This document shows, piece after piece, positions 55,474-64,000 of a stretch of 64,000 nt of DNA (its first letter is position 1; each line of letters starts with the position of its first letter). Both the position numbers and the translations under genes were made by a program. Under the pieces are notes generated by a model. The model searched no databases. It saw only the letters and a program-made list of their open reading frames with translations, and was not told where the DNA came from. Source of the DNA: Saccharum officinarum (Eukaryota > Streptophyta > Magnoliopsida > Poales > Poaceae); assembly GCA_020631735.1 (NCBI GenBank), contig CM036225.1, positions 64,468,662 to 64,532,661 of the forward strand. Reading direction: 5' to 3'.

Positions 55474-56025
55474 ATGAAGCACCTCCTCCTCCCCTCCCCT
55501 CTCCCGCTCCTCCTCCACCGCCCTAGCAAGCCCCATCTCCTCCACCCTCGCCGCGGCCTCGTCTCCATCCGCAACGCCGCATCTGGCGGCAGTTCCGGCG
55601 AACCCACCCCCGCCGCCGAAACAGCCACCGGGACCTCTCCGCCGGCCGCTGCCACTACCAAGCCCGCCGGCGTCAAGGATCGCCTGAAGGCGAGGAACCA
55701 GGCCCGCCGGGTCCAGCTGGACTCCCCACCGCCGGAGGTGGTGGTGGCGCCGAAGAGGAAGCCCGCCGCGTCGTCGTCGTCTCCTGCGCCGAAGAAGAAG
55801 GAGAGGCGGAAGGAGTGGGAGGAGATGAGCGTGGGCGAGAAGGCCGCGGAGCTGTACGTCGGCGAGAAGGGCCTGCTCTTCTGGCTCAACAAGTTCGCCT
55901 ACGCCTCCATCTTCATCATGGTCGGCGCCTGGATCCTGTTCCGCTTCGTCGGCCCCTCGCTCGGCCTCTACCAGCTCGACGCCCCGCCGCTGCCGCCCAC
56001 CGCCGTGTTCGGCGGCTCGTCGTGA
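55474..56025 (+). CDS. Probable plastid-targeted single-pass membrane protein, unknown function
   Basis: A single-exon frame of 183 residues. The ATG at 55474 (context CCGCCATGAAG) is chosen because the in-frame upstream part lies in the hAT element. Residues 1-45 are Ser/Arg/Leu/Pro-rich and poor in acid, as in a chloroplast transit peptide. Residues about 45-118 are Ala/Pro/Lys-rich and disordered. A conserved-looking block follows (WEEMSVGEKAAELYVGEKG, about 119-137), then one hydrophobic segment AYASIFIMVGAWILFRFVG at about 146-164 and a short Pro-rich tail. I do not recognise a named family. The codon usage is strongly GC-rich, as in grass nuclear genes. An hAT element ends 30 bp before the ATG (22 bp after discounting the duplication), so present expression may depend on transposon sequence. 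Confidence 0.75.
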   Translation: MKHLLLPSPLPLLLHRPSKPHLLHPRRGLVSIRNAASGGSSGEPTPAAETATGTSPPAAATTKPAGVKDRLKARNQARRVQLDSPPPEVVVAPKRKPAASSSSPAPKKKERRKEWEEMSVGEKAAELYVGEKGLLFWLNKFAYASIFIMVGAWILFRFVGPSLGLYQLDAPPLPPTAVFGGSS

Positions 56026-56293
56026 CGGCGCCAGAGCGTCGGCGTCGAGTTGTTTCCGAGTGGGCGTACACTAGGTAGAGCTAGCGTAGGCAATATGCAA
56101 AGATTGAGGAAGAACAGGACGCGAATTTTGGAGCCAAAGTTTGCATCTTTTGCTGGCATTGGCAATGTGAACTGTAGGTGCGCAGTTCTTGGAGCTTCAA
56201 AGCATGACACTGCTGAATTCCTGGTTTATCTGTGCAAACCTGTTTGGTTTTGTATAGGCAAGCAATTCATTTCAGTATATGCTTTTCAATTGA

Positions 56294-56563
56294 GGCCGTG
56301 TTTAGTTCGGCCGAATCGGGAGGTGCAGATTTTGCACAGTGCAAGATTCCCCACTGTAGTATTTCGTTTGTATTTGTAAATTTTTGTCCAAACATTGATT
56401 AATTATGCTCAAAATGTTCGTCTCGTAAAGTACAACAAAACCGTGCAATTAGTTTTTTTTATTTCATCTACATTTAGTACTCCATGCATGTGCCGGTATT
56501 TTGATATGACGAGGAATCTTCTTTTTGCATAGTAGAATTTGGGGTGAAATCTAAACCAGGCCT
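56294..56563. mobile_element. MITE, GGCC-TGTT family, copy 6
   Basis: 270 bp from GGCCGTGTTTAGTTCGGCC to CTAAACCAGGCC, flanked by TGA on both sides (a possible 3-bp duplication). The interior AAAATGTTCGTCTCGTAAAG and CATTTAGTACTCCATGCATG match copies 3 and 5. It lies about 270 bp after the stop of the plastid-protein gene and may be part of its 3'UTR. Confidence 0.85.
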
Positions 56564-56667
56564 GAGTCTGAAAAACTGAGATTAAGAGGCCATGCTGCTG
56601 CTGTTCTTGTAACGAAGACAGAAAATTTCAGAACAGAATTTGAGTTCAAAAGCCCATTATGGGCAGG

Positions 56668-57428
56668 AAATGGACAACTAGATGTAATTCCTAGCGATTT
56701 CTATTTATATATCTCTTATGCAAATCTCTGAATTCCTCAATGCTAACACAACAACCTAACACTCATTGATCAGCTTTACATCAGCACTTTCATATGTATC
56801 ATCTATAATTAGTAGTGACTTCTAACTTGTTAGTCAGAAGAACAAAGACACTCCATCAGTAGGCTTAGTCAGAAGAACAAAGCTAATACTTCGTCAGCTG
56901 TAATCAGATCACAGCACAGAGGTTGGTCTACATAAGCAAATGTTCAACTAGACGTAATTGCCTTTGATTTCTATCCTCTTATGCAAATCTCTGAATCCTT
57001 CCATGCTAACACCGCACCCTTACACTTATCACTCACTGAACAGTTTGACATCAGCACTTTCATAGTAATCAGTAGTGACTGCTGAGTGCTGACTGCTTAG
57101 TCAGAAGAACAAAGACATACTCCATCACATCAGTATGCTTTGTCAGAGGAACAAAGCTAGTATACTCCATCAGTTGTTGTCGGATCACAGCATAGAGGTT
57201 AGTCTACATAAGCAGATGTCCAACCAGATGTAATTCCCTGTGATTTCTATCCTCTCTTGTGCAAATCTCTGAATCCTTCCATGCTAACACAACATCCTAG
57301 CACTTAACACTCACTGAACAGTTTGACATCAGCACTTCCATAGTAATTAATTAGCAGTGACTGCTGGCTGCTTTAGTCAGAAGAACAAATTAAAGACGTA
57401 CTACATCAGTTGAAGCCGGATCACATTC
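56668..57428. repeat. 275-bp tandem repeat, 2.8 copies, behind the GH9 gene
   Basis: Units 56668-56941, 56942-57217 and 57218-57428 (last partial). Each contains AACTAGA(T/C)GTAATT-like text, CAAATCTCTGAAT, CATCAGCACTT, TTAGTCAGAAGAACAAA, GGATCACAGCA-AGAGGTT and CTACATAAGCA. The array stops about 40 bp from the GH9 stop codon, so it overlaps the expected 3'UTR/terminator zone of that gene. Confidence 0.9.
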
Positions 57429-57466
57429 ACATTCACAGTCGGTTAGTTAGAAGCAAACAGCCCGGA

Positions 57467-59507
57467 TCACGAGAGGGACTTGGCCACGGGGGCGGTGGAG
57501 AGGAGGCCGGAGAGCAGGCCGACGACGAGCGCGCTGTTGTAGGTCGTCGGCTCGTTCTGCTGCACGTTCTCCCTGTCGTCGACGAACGAGTCGTTCTTGA
57601 ACGGCCCGCCGACCAGCGCGCCGGTGGCGACGTTCGGGTTCGGGTCGGGCGACTTGAGCCACTTCTGGCCGTCGCAGCCGGTGTCGACGTCGGCCGGGAT
57701 GGACGCGCCGCGGTGGTGCACCCGCTGCGGGTAGCTGTCGCCGAAGCCGACGAGGTAGCTCAGCTTCATGGGGTTGTCGCCGAGGACGTAGTCCGCCTGC
57801 GACTTGGCGAACTTGCGCAGGTCCAGCGCCGTGAAGCTCTTGCCGCTGCAGGTCAGCTCCGACTTCCCCGACGTCGCCATGTAGTTGCTGTAGACGTTGG
57901 CGAGGAACGCCGACGCCACCGGGTGCTGCAGGGAGTTCCACTCCGCCACGTACAGCAACCCCCCTGCAAGGTTGCAGGGTTGCTTCAGCTGTCAAATCTA
58001 CAAAATTTACCAACCAAAATCACCGTGTGCTCTGCACATTTCAGTTACCTTCTGTTCTGAAAGCGGCCGTGTCCGACTCCGGTAGGAGAATGCACATGAC
58101 GGCTTCGGCGGTGTCCTTGTACGACCCAAGCACCTCGTCTTGTCCGGCATCAGATCCATCTGCGGCGAAGAACCTTACCCTTGACAAGAGAACCTGCAGT
58201 TCGTTCGTTCAAGCCAAAATGTTGCAAAGATTTCAAATCAGAATGAACGTTCTTTGATTTTCATCATGTCATAAAAAGAAAAGGAAGTTACAATAAACAA
58301 GATTTGTCTACCTCGGTGCCGGCGCGTTTGTCGTCCCAGCTGAAGTACCTGGGGTTGCCGAGGTCGGCGAACTCGTCGGCGTTCTTGCCGGTGGCGTAGC
58401 TCAGGTAGCTGTGGTTGCCGGTGGCGTGGTACAGCCAGCCGGCCGCCCACAGGAGCTCGTCCTGGTACGTCGTGGAGTTGTAGTAGGCGCTGAGCTCCGG
58501 GAACGTGCGCGTGTAGGAGCCCCGGTGCTTGTCGGCGAACGCGAACAGCCGCTCGGCGTGGTCCAGGAGCGACGACGCGTACGTCGCGTTGGCGGGCTTG
58601 TACACCAGTGACGCCGCGGCCATGGCCGCCGCCGTCTCCGCGGCCACGTCGCTGCCGGGGGATTTCGCCGTGATCTTCGTCAGCGGCCGCTTCTCCGACA
58701 TCGTCTCCGGCCGCTCCCAGCATTTGTGGTCCGATTTTGGGTCACCCACCTGATCAATTAACGACGGCATGGCCGGCAGATAAAGGATCGATTATTCACC
58801 TGGACGCGATCAGGACTCAGGAGTGTAGGAGGGGGATCAACTGATCAAGGATGAGATGCGAGATCTTCGGGATGCATGCAAGATCACCATTCACCTGGAT
58901 GTAGAGCACGTCGTCGGAGGGGTGCGCGTTGACGAGGAACTCCATGATCCAGCCCAGCGCGTCCATGGCGGCGTCGCGCTGCTGGGCAGCGCGCATGGCG
59001 TCGCCGTACTCGAGCACGGACCACGACAGCATGGTGCCCGTGAACGCCAGCGTGAACCCGAACTTCATGTGATCGCCGGCGTCGTACATCCCCTTGGACA
59101 GGTCCAGCTTGGCCTCCTCGCCGTCGCGCAGCGCCGAGTCCCCTCGCCATGGGATCGTGTTGTTCACCAGCCTCCCGGCTGCTTCGTCCATCGATCGATC
59201 AAGACATACACGCACGCATGCATCCGTTAGAGATCGGCGGAGATTATTCGACGAGTTCGATCGAAGGAGGATGGCATGGATCGGCATTGCGCCATTGGCA
59301 CGTACATTTCTGGACCTGGAAGAAGCGGAGCGCCACGGCGAGGGCCTCGGCGTACTTGGGGTCCGGCACGCCGGGGATGGGGAAGACGTTGCCGCCGTCC
59401 TTGTAGCGGGCGAACACGACGGCGGCCGTGACCGCGAGCGCCAGCAGCGTCAGCACCAGGAGCCAGCAGCAGCACCGCACGCTGCAGCCGCAGCACCGCC
59501 GCGCCAT
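57467..59507 (-). CDS. Membrane-anchored GH9 endo-1,4-beta-glucanase (GH9B, endoglucanase 2-like)
   Basis: Exons (minus): 59507-59306, 59178-58895, 58749-58312, 58193-58049, 57963-57467. All introns are GT-AG, giving 521 residues. The N-terminus is Cys-rich (MARRCCGCSVRCC) with one anchor helix at about 14-33 (LLVLTLLALAVTAAVVF) and a short stem, so it is a type II membrane protein with the catalytic domain facing the lumen or cell wall. GH9 hallmarks: WRGDS at 78-82, DAGDH at 100-104 (catalytic aspartate), KCWERPE near exon 3's start, HHRGAS at 439-444, and the catalytic glutamate E494 in DDRENVQQNEPTTYN. There is no carbohydrate-binding tail. The closest remembered relative is Arabidopsis endoglucanase 2 (At1g19940), not KORRIGAN, whose cytosolic tail is longer. 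The family hydrolyses beta-1,4-glucan in wall loosening or cellulose assembly. All key residues are intact. Confidence 0.95.
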
Positions 59508-60718
59508 TATTGGTCGTCGTCGCCCGTGGAGCTCCTCCCGCCACCACCAGATCGATTATTCAGAGGCGCGGCGCGACCGCGAGAGAGACGACGACGACGA
59601 CAGGAAGGAGGACAACAACGGCCATCCGCGGCCGGGCACGATCCCCTCGGCTGCATCAACCGATCATCCACGCGCGCCCCGGGAACGAATGGGTAGCTGC
59701 CACGTACGTACGTGCGCGCGTGGCCAGCGGGTAACCAACCAACTGCGCGCGCGGGCGGGCAGGACGTGCCCGTGCCGCCGGCAATGGCGTCGGTTGGTGT
59801 GAGGTGGTGGGGAGTTAGAGGCTGGCCATGACCGTCTCCTCGATCGATCACAGATCAGTTGCTTTGCTTGCGGCTGCGGTTCCTTTTTTTGGGTGCATGG
59901 CGACACCAGTTGCAGACTTGCAGTTACGCACGAGCACGAATCTTGACAACTAAACGAGACGATTCACCGTCAAACTACGTGCGGTTGAGATTGGCCAGGC
60001 TCCACAGTGACACTGGAGTACAGTTTTTTTTTTATAGTACTTTTCGTAATGGTCAGACGACTAAGTCCTCTGGTACCGTATCCACTCCTGCCTGATTTTT
60101 CCTCCATCGAGCTGAATCTCAGCCTTATATGTTCATGAGTCAACGGTAAAGATCGTGTCTGAAAACATACTATGTTTCAGACATCTGAAATAGCAAGTTC
60201 TTTTTTACAGGGAAACACTGGAGTACAGTTTATTCAGGATATTCAGACGCCAACTGGTACCAGTATATATAAGTTCAAGAGCGAATCTAGGCTAGATAAC
60301 CATTGAGGCCTTCTCTGAAAATGGTGTGGCTATTAAAAACTAATTAGCACTAAATGTAGTGATGTTCCATTAGAATTTCAAAATTTTATCAGGGTCGATG
60401 GACCCCGACGGCAAGCTGTAGCTTCGTCCAACTACGGAGACTCGGATTGAAATGGCTTAAATTTCACCAACTTTTTCGCGACACCCATTTACTGAAGAAG
60501 CTCGATCCAGAAAAATAACCATACAACATATTGGCTTTAATTTTCTCCTCCATCTCCCACGCTGGCTTACACGGCCGGATCTTGGATCCCCTTACAAAAG
60601 GTTGCCTCATATTTCATATTTTTTTTATCTTACCTCATATTTCATTTTGGTAAAAACTCTATATTTTAAGTCATCTCAGAAGCAACATGTTTGACATTGT
60701 CAATATCTTAAAAAAAAT
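59508..60718. other. Promoter side of the GH9 gene and intergenic DNA
   Basis: Contains the GH9 5'UTR and promoter (minus strand, leftmost part). Many open frames at 59510-59900 are GC-rich shadows. No TATA box could be fixed with confidence. From 60000 on the DNA is AT-rich without genes. Confidence 0.4.
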
Positions 60719-60844
60719 CCTTCCATTCTAAATTATAAGTCGTTTTGACTTTTTTGTTACGTCGAAGTTGCTATATACTAGACGTAATGTATGCTAGCAA
60801 AATTGATGTGTCAAAATAACTTATAATTTAAAACAGAGGGAGTA
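60719..60844. mobile_element. Stowaway-like MITE
   Basis: About 126 bp. The left side reads CTTCCATTCTAAATTATAAG then TCGTTTTGAC, and the right side ACTTATAATTTAAAACAGAG then GGAG, an inverted pair of the grass Stowaway type (CTCCCTCCRTTC...). TA flanks on the right (GGAGTA) are compatible with a TA duplication. Confidence 0.7.
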
Positions 60845-61790
60845 GCAAAATGTGTAAATAAAGCAATTCCAAACAGGTTGCGTCTATTAACTTTTGTTGT
60901 CCAACCGAGTACTCCCTCCGCTTTAGAATAAAGTAATTAGTTCAAAAACGAAATAATTAACTTCTTCAAGTCCCATATACTTAAAAAAAATAGGCGAGTA
61001 CGTGCCAGCGAATGTTTCGTTGTTAACGCTTCACGTTTTGGCAAAATTTACCGTATACAATACTTCATCCCTTCTAAATTATAGCACACTTTAATTTTGT
61101 TCTAAGCCAAACAAGTAATCCACCGATATGTACACCACATCAGACTAGTTTAATTCAATTCTAGTATCCACATAACATGACTTGATAGTGCATTCATTTG
61201 AATACATAGTGTTGATGTATTTTCCCAAAGCTAGCAAGTCAGAAAGTCACACAAGTTTCACTAGGATATTTGGAAGAACAACGAGAGCATACCAGATGTT
61301 ATAAACTGGACTAAAAGAGAGTAATAAGTTTTTTTGAGGGAATAAATAAAGAGAGTAATAAGTATGTAATAATATTTTGATTTTTTTTTCCGTGGACACA
61401 ATTTCCTGAAGATTTTGGGTGGCTTTGAAGGAAGCCCTATAATTTTTTTCAGACAAAACCCATGAATGTGTCCACAGAAGCCCATCACTAAATATCATCA
61501 TCATCAGGCCCACAAGGAGTGCTAAAAAAAATCAGGCCCACAAGGGCCCAGAGAGTGACGTAGGTACCTCCTAATCCTAATCGAAGAGGGACCAATGAAA
61601 AGCAAACTGAATTTTCCTCCACAGAGAAGAAAGAAAGAAGAGGAGAGAACAAGGAAGCGCAAAACCCAATCAGGGTGGGTGAGCGAAGCGAAGGAAGGGG
61701 AAAGGCGATGAGCTGATAACGAAGAGGAGCAGCGTGTAGCGTCCCGAAGCCGCTGAGCGCCAGCGCGAAGAAAGCGAACGCACACCACAG
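60845..61790. other. Intergenic DNA with Stowaway-end fragments
   Basis: ACTCCCTCCGCTTTAGAATA near 60910 and TTCATCCCTTCTAAATTATA near 61065 are single Stowaway-like ends. The 122-codon minus frame 61488-61856 has a hydrophobic stretch but overlaps the leader of the coiled-coil gene and is not called. Confidence 0.4.
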
Positions 61791-61871
61791 GCCGCCGCCG
61801 CGACGCCGGCGCCCACCCGATCCGCCGCCTCCGGGCGCCGGCGACCGCGTGCTCACGCCTCCGGTCGGAAG

Positions 61872-62010
61872 GTACGGTCCCCTTGATGAATCCCTCCCGT
61901 TCGCCGCGCGAATTCACGCTCGCCGGGTCGAATTCGTCGCGCGCAGATCCGTTTATTCTCTCGATTTGATTCCAAGCGCGTTCGCGTCTGCTTTCCCCCC
62001 ATTTCCCCAG
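61872..62010 (+). other. 5'UTR intron of the coiled-coil gene
   Basis: Donor GGAAG/GTACGG at 61871/61872 and acceptor TTTCCCCAG ending at 62010, 13 bases before the start codon. A T/C-rich tract precedes the acceptor. Leader introns are common in grass housekeeping genes and often raise expression. Confidence 0.6.
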
Positions 62011-62023
62011 GGGCGTCAAATCC

Positions 62024-62880
62024 ATGGAGCAGCCTGCCGCTCCCGATCGGAGCGATGTCCCGGCCGGGGAGTGCGAATGGCGGGAGGAGCTGCGGCAGCA
62101 GCAGTCCCAGGTGGACGCGCTGCGGGAGCGGCTCGTGGAGGTGAAGGTCGGGATGCGGTGCTCCGAGGGCGACTCCCGGAGGGAGCTCGACCACCTGTGC
62201 CGCAGGGTGAAGACCATCGCCACGCTGCTGGCGTACCTCAAGTCCAAGGCGAGGATCATGGCGATACCGCACCTCGCGCACACCTCCTGCGGGATTAGGC
62301 AGCAGGAGGGCGTCGGGTTCGTCGACCGGCACGGGGTGCCGCTGGCGGATTGGCCCAAGGGCAGCGCCGAGCCTGCGCCCTGCGGGGGAGGTTCCGGTGA
62401 TGGGACGGTGGTGGAGAGTGGTGCTCGTCCTGAGCATGGCGATGCAGCTGGAGGGGATGTGGATGTGGATGACATTCTCAAATCCATCCGCGTGGTGACG
62501 GATGTGATGGAGTCGCTTGTGAAGCGGGTGATTGTGGCCGAGTCCGAAGCAGCTAACGAGAAAGAGAAGGTGAGGATGGGGTTGGAAGAGATCAGGAGGA
62601 AGACGCTGCAGGTCGAGACTATGTCTGCCAAAGTTGAGGAGATGGAGAAGTTCGCGGTGGGTACGAATGGGATGTTGAATGAGATGAGGCAAAGGGTTGA
62701 GGATATGGTGCTGGAGACCACTCGGCAGAGACAGCGCGCCGCTGAAAATGAGCAGGAGCTTAGTCGGGTAAAGCAGGATTTCGAGTCGCTGAGAACTTAT
62801 GTTAGCACTCTGGTTAGTGTCAGAGAAACTCTTCTCTCATCAGAAAAGCAATTTGAAACGATGGAGAAACTCTTTGACAG
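62024..62880 (+). CDS. Coiled-coil protein, first coding exon (gene continues beyond the window)
   Basis: The ATG at 62024 follows the leader intron. 285 codons plus two bases run to a GT donor at 62881 (GACAG/GTAATT), after which the open frame stops at once, so an intron begins here. Residues 15-70 are a first coiled coil (EELRQQQSQVDALRERL). About 70-145 is a Gly/Pro-rich loop. About 147-285 is a long heptad-rich coiled coil (RVIVAESEAANEKEKVRMGL, then ENEQELSRVKQDFESL). There is no signal peptide or membrane segment, so the protein is probably cytosolic or on a membrane surface. I believe it is a conserved plant protein of unknown role, sometimes labelled golgin- or myosin-like only because of the heptads. 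No second exon was found before 64000. Confidence 0.8.
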
Positions 62881-63575
62881 GTAATTTTGCAACCGTCAAG
62901 CTGTGTTTAGTTGTTGTTCTTTTTATGAGTGCATTGCCAAAGTTCTAATTTACTGGGAGAGAACAATCTAGAATTTGAAGAAATGGTCTGGTTGGATGCC
63001 TTAAAATTATTTAGTCTAATTTTTCATTAAGTAGAGTTTCAACTACTCTTCCATTACATAAAATTCCGGAAACATTGCCATTATAGGAATTCTGTATGAT
63101 GCAGCTGCTACACAGGATGGTTTTAGTGACTCTGTAGGCCTGATGAAGTTTAGGAGAACCCGCAATGACACTGCATGAACTGTAGTTTTTTTCCACATTC
63201 ACAATGATAAATTGGTATCTAATTCTTTTTATCTTATAATCAATCTTTGGCATGAGTTCTTCCAGCAGCCCAGAGGGCTTGCTTATGTTAGCAACTTAGC
63301 CCTATTATTTGCTAAGTAGCAAATATCTCACTGTCTATACTCTATGGGCATAGAACTCAAAACATCTTCAGATGTCTTCTCTGCATCACACATGTTCATC
63401 GTTTTCTCCATGGTTAATAATTTCTGATGCTATTTTGTTTTGTGAGAGTTCGCTAAATGTTGCTGCTTGCACTGGGTTCGGTTAACTATCATTGAATCTT
63501 TGAATAAAATTGATACTCTTCAATCTGATTGTCAACACCTAGAAAATCTGGTGTTAAAATAAGGTAATGTGGTAG
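62881..63575 (+). other. First coding intron of the coiled-coil gene (left part)
   Basis: T-rich non-coding DNA after the donor at 62881. No acceptor followed by a matching coiled-coil frame appears, so the intron probably extends past the retroelement that begins at 63576. Confidence 0.55.
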
Positions 63576-63949
63576 TGTTATGACCGGCCTCCCGTATCGC
63601 CGCCGTAAGCCCACCAGTGGCTAGGATTAACCGCTGGTCAAGGCAGCGGCGCAAGGCTTCATGGGCTAGGCCCAATTTATATTTATAGTATTATTAGAGA
63701 TTGATTAGAATTAAGAGAGAACTCTATATATTGTAAACAATGGATGATGGAAAAGGGCTAAGCCGATTGCAACCTATTGTTGCCGGTTTCCCCTGGGAGA
63801 CCGACTCCCCAAACCCTAGCTGCCTCCTCTCTTCCTCCTCGCTGCAACCACGGCGCCTCAGCGCCGTAAGTCTCGCTTTAAGCTCCAATCAGCGATCTCA
63901 CACGACTACAACCTTCGCACCATCCGTGGTAGGATTAGGGTTCATACCA
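63576..63949 (+). mobile_element. 5' LTR of a copia-like retrotransposon
   Basis: A 374-bp LTR starting TGTTATGACCGGCC and ending GGGTTCATACCA (inverted tips TGTTATGA / TCATACCA, one mismatch). A TATA box CTATATATTG lies near 63723-63732. After it comes TTTGGTATCAGCGACC, close to the initiator-Met primer site, and an ATG at 63988 for the start of gag, which leaves the window. The short LTR suggests Ty1/copia; the lineage cannot be decided. Confidence 0.75.
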
Positions 63950-63950
63950 A

Positions 63951-63964
63951 TTTGGTATCAGCGA
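63951..63964 (+). other. Primer binding site of the retrotransposon at 63576
   Basis: TTTGGTATCAGCGA directly after the LTR. TGGTATCAG matches the complement of initiator tRNA-Met; the following bases differ slightly from the usual AGC. Confidence 0.7.
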
Positions 63965-64000
63965 CCTTCGATCCTGCTGCATCCACCATGAGTCTCCCAC

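Noticed and set aside
57410..58060. 216-codon plus frame and 188-codon minus frame over the GH9 gene
   Set aside because: Shadow frames of exon 5; the 57467-57963 frame has the GH9 catalytic motifs.
61488..61856. 122-codon minus frame starting MSTRSPAPGG with a hydrophobic stretch
   Set aside because: Could be the first exon of a divergent gene, but it lies over the leader of the coiled-coil gene, and no further exon or promoter supports it.
1..64000. tRNA, rRNA, microRNA genes, CRISPR arrays or bacterial operons
   Set aside because: No cloverleaf with A/B boxes, no rRNA sequence and no regular spacer repeats were noticed; tRNA-like TGGTATCAGAGC words are retroelement primer sites.

Overview
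The window is nuclear DNA from a plant, almost certainly a panicoid grass of the Andropogoneae type (sorghum, sugarcane, Miscanthus or maize relatives). This rests on split genes with GT-AG introns, high-GC grass-style first exons, Sirevirus-type LTRs carrying GACCGGACGCGTCCGGTC palindromes, long Ty3 LTRs, and many small grass MITEs. The species is not decided by the sequence. A 100-base run of N at 39865-39964 marks an assembly gap, so the order across it is not proven.

Layout. 1-11.3 kb: AT-rich intergenic DNA with a GC island (about 2.5-3.3 kb). It holds an inositol-polyphosphate kinase (ITPK) gene on the minus strand (3.7-5.0 kb) broken by a 174-bp hAT-type MITE, plus remnants of Helitron, LINE and CACTA elements. 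11.3-18.7 kb: a nest of Sirevirus-type LTRs, with a solo LTR inside another LTR, a tiny TRIM-like retroelement and a further LTR fragment. 18.7-27.6 kb: intergenic DNA with MITEs around an intact ten-exon NPSN11-like Qb-SNARE gene on the minus strand (21.2-24.25 kb). 27.6-39.9 kb: nested Ty3 elements, ending in a Tekay/Del-like element with a 4.8-kb LTR and a nearly complete gag-pol on the minus strand. 40-49.4 kb: a decayed Sirevirus on the plus strand with pol, an env-like third ORF and a 3' LTR. Its LTR cuts off the 3' end of a minus-strand two-zinc-knuckle ORF (49.4-51.05 kb). 51.4-56.6 kb: a MITE, a carboxylesterase pseudogene fragment, and a 2.66-kb hAT transposon lying 22 bp upstream of the start codon of a small probably plastid-targeted membrane-protein gene. 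56.7-59.5 kb: a 275-bp tandem repeat behind an intact five-exon membrane-anchored GH9 endoglucanase gene (minus strand). 61.8-64 kb: the 5' part of a coiled-coil protein gene with a 5'UTR intron. Another LTR retrotransposon starts at 63.58 kb, probably inside its first coding intron.

The four apparently functional host genes (SNARE, plastid membrane protein, GH9 endoglucanase, coiled-coil protein) have no evident shared pathway; this is ordinary eukaryotic gene order. The main interest is mobile DNA acting on genes. A MITE supplies a stop codon to ITPK, a Sirevirus LTR supplies the stop codon of the zinc-knuckle ORF, and an hAT element separates a gene from its former upstream DNA. Palindrome arrays sit just upstream of Sirevirus LTR TATA boxes and also upstream of the env-like ORF.
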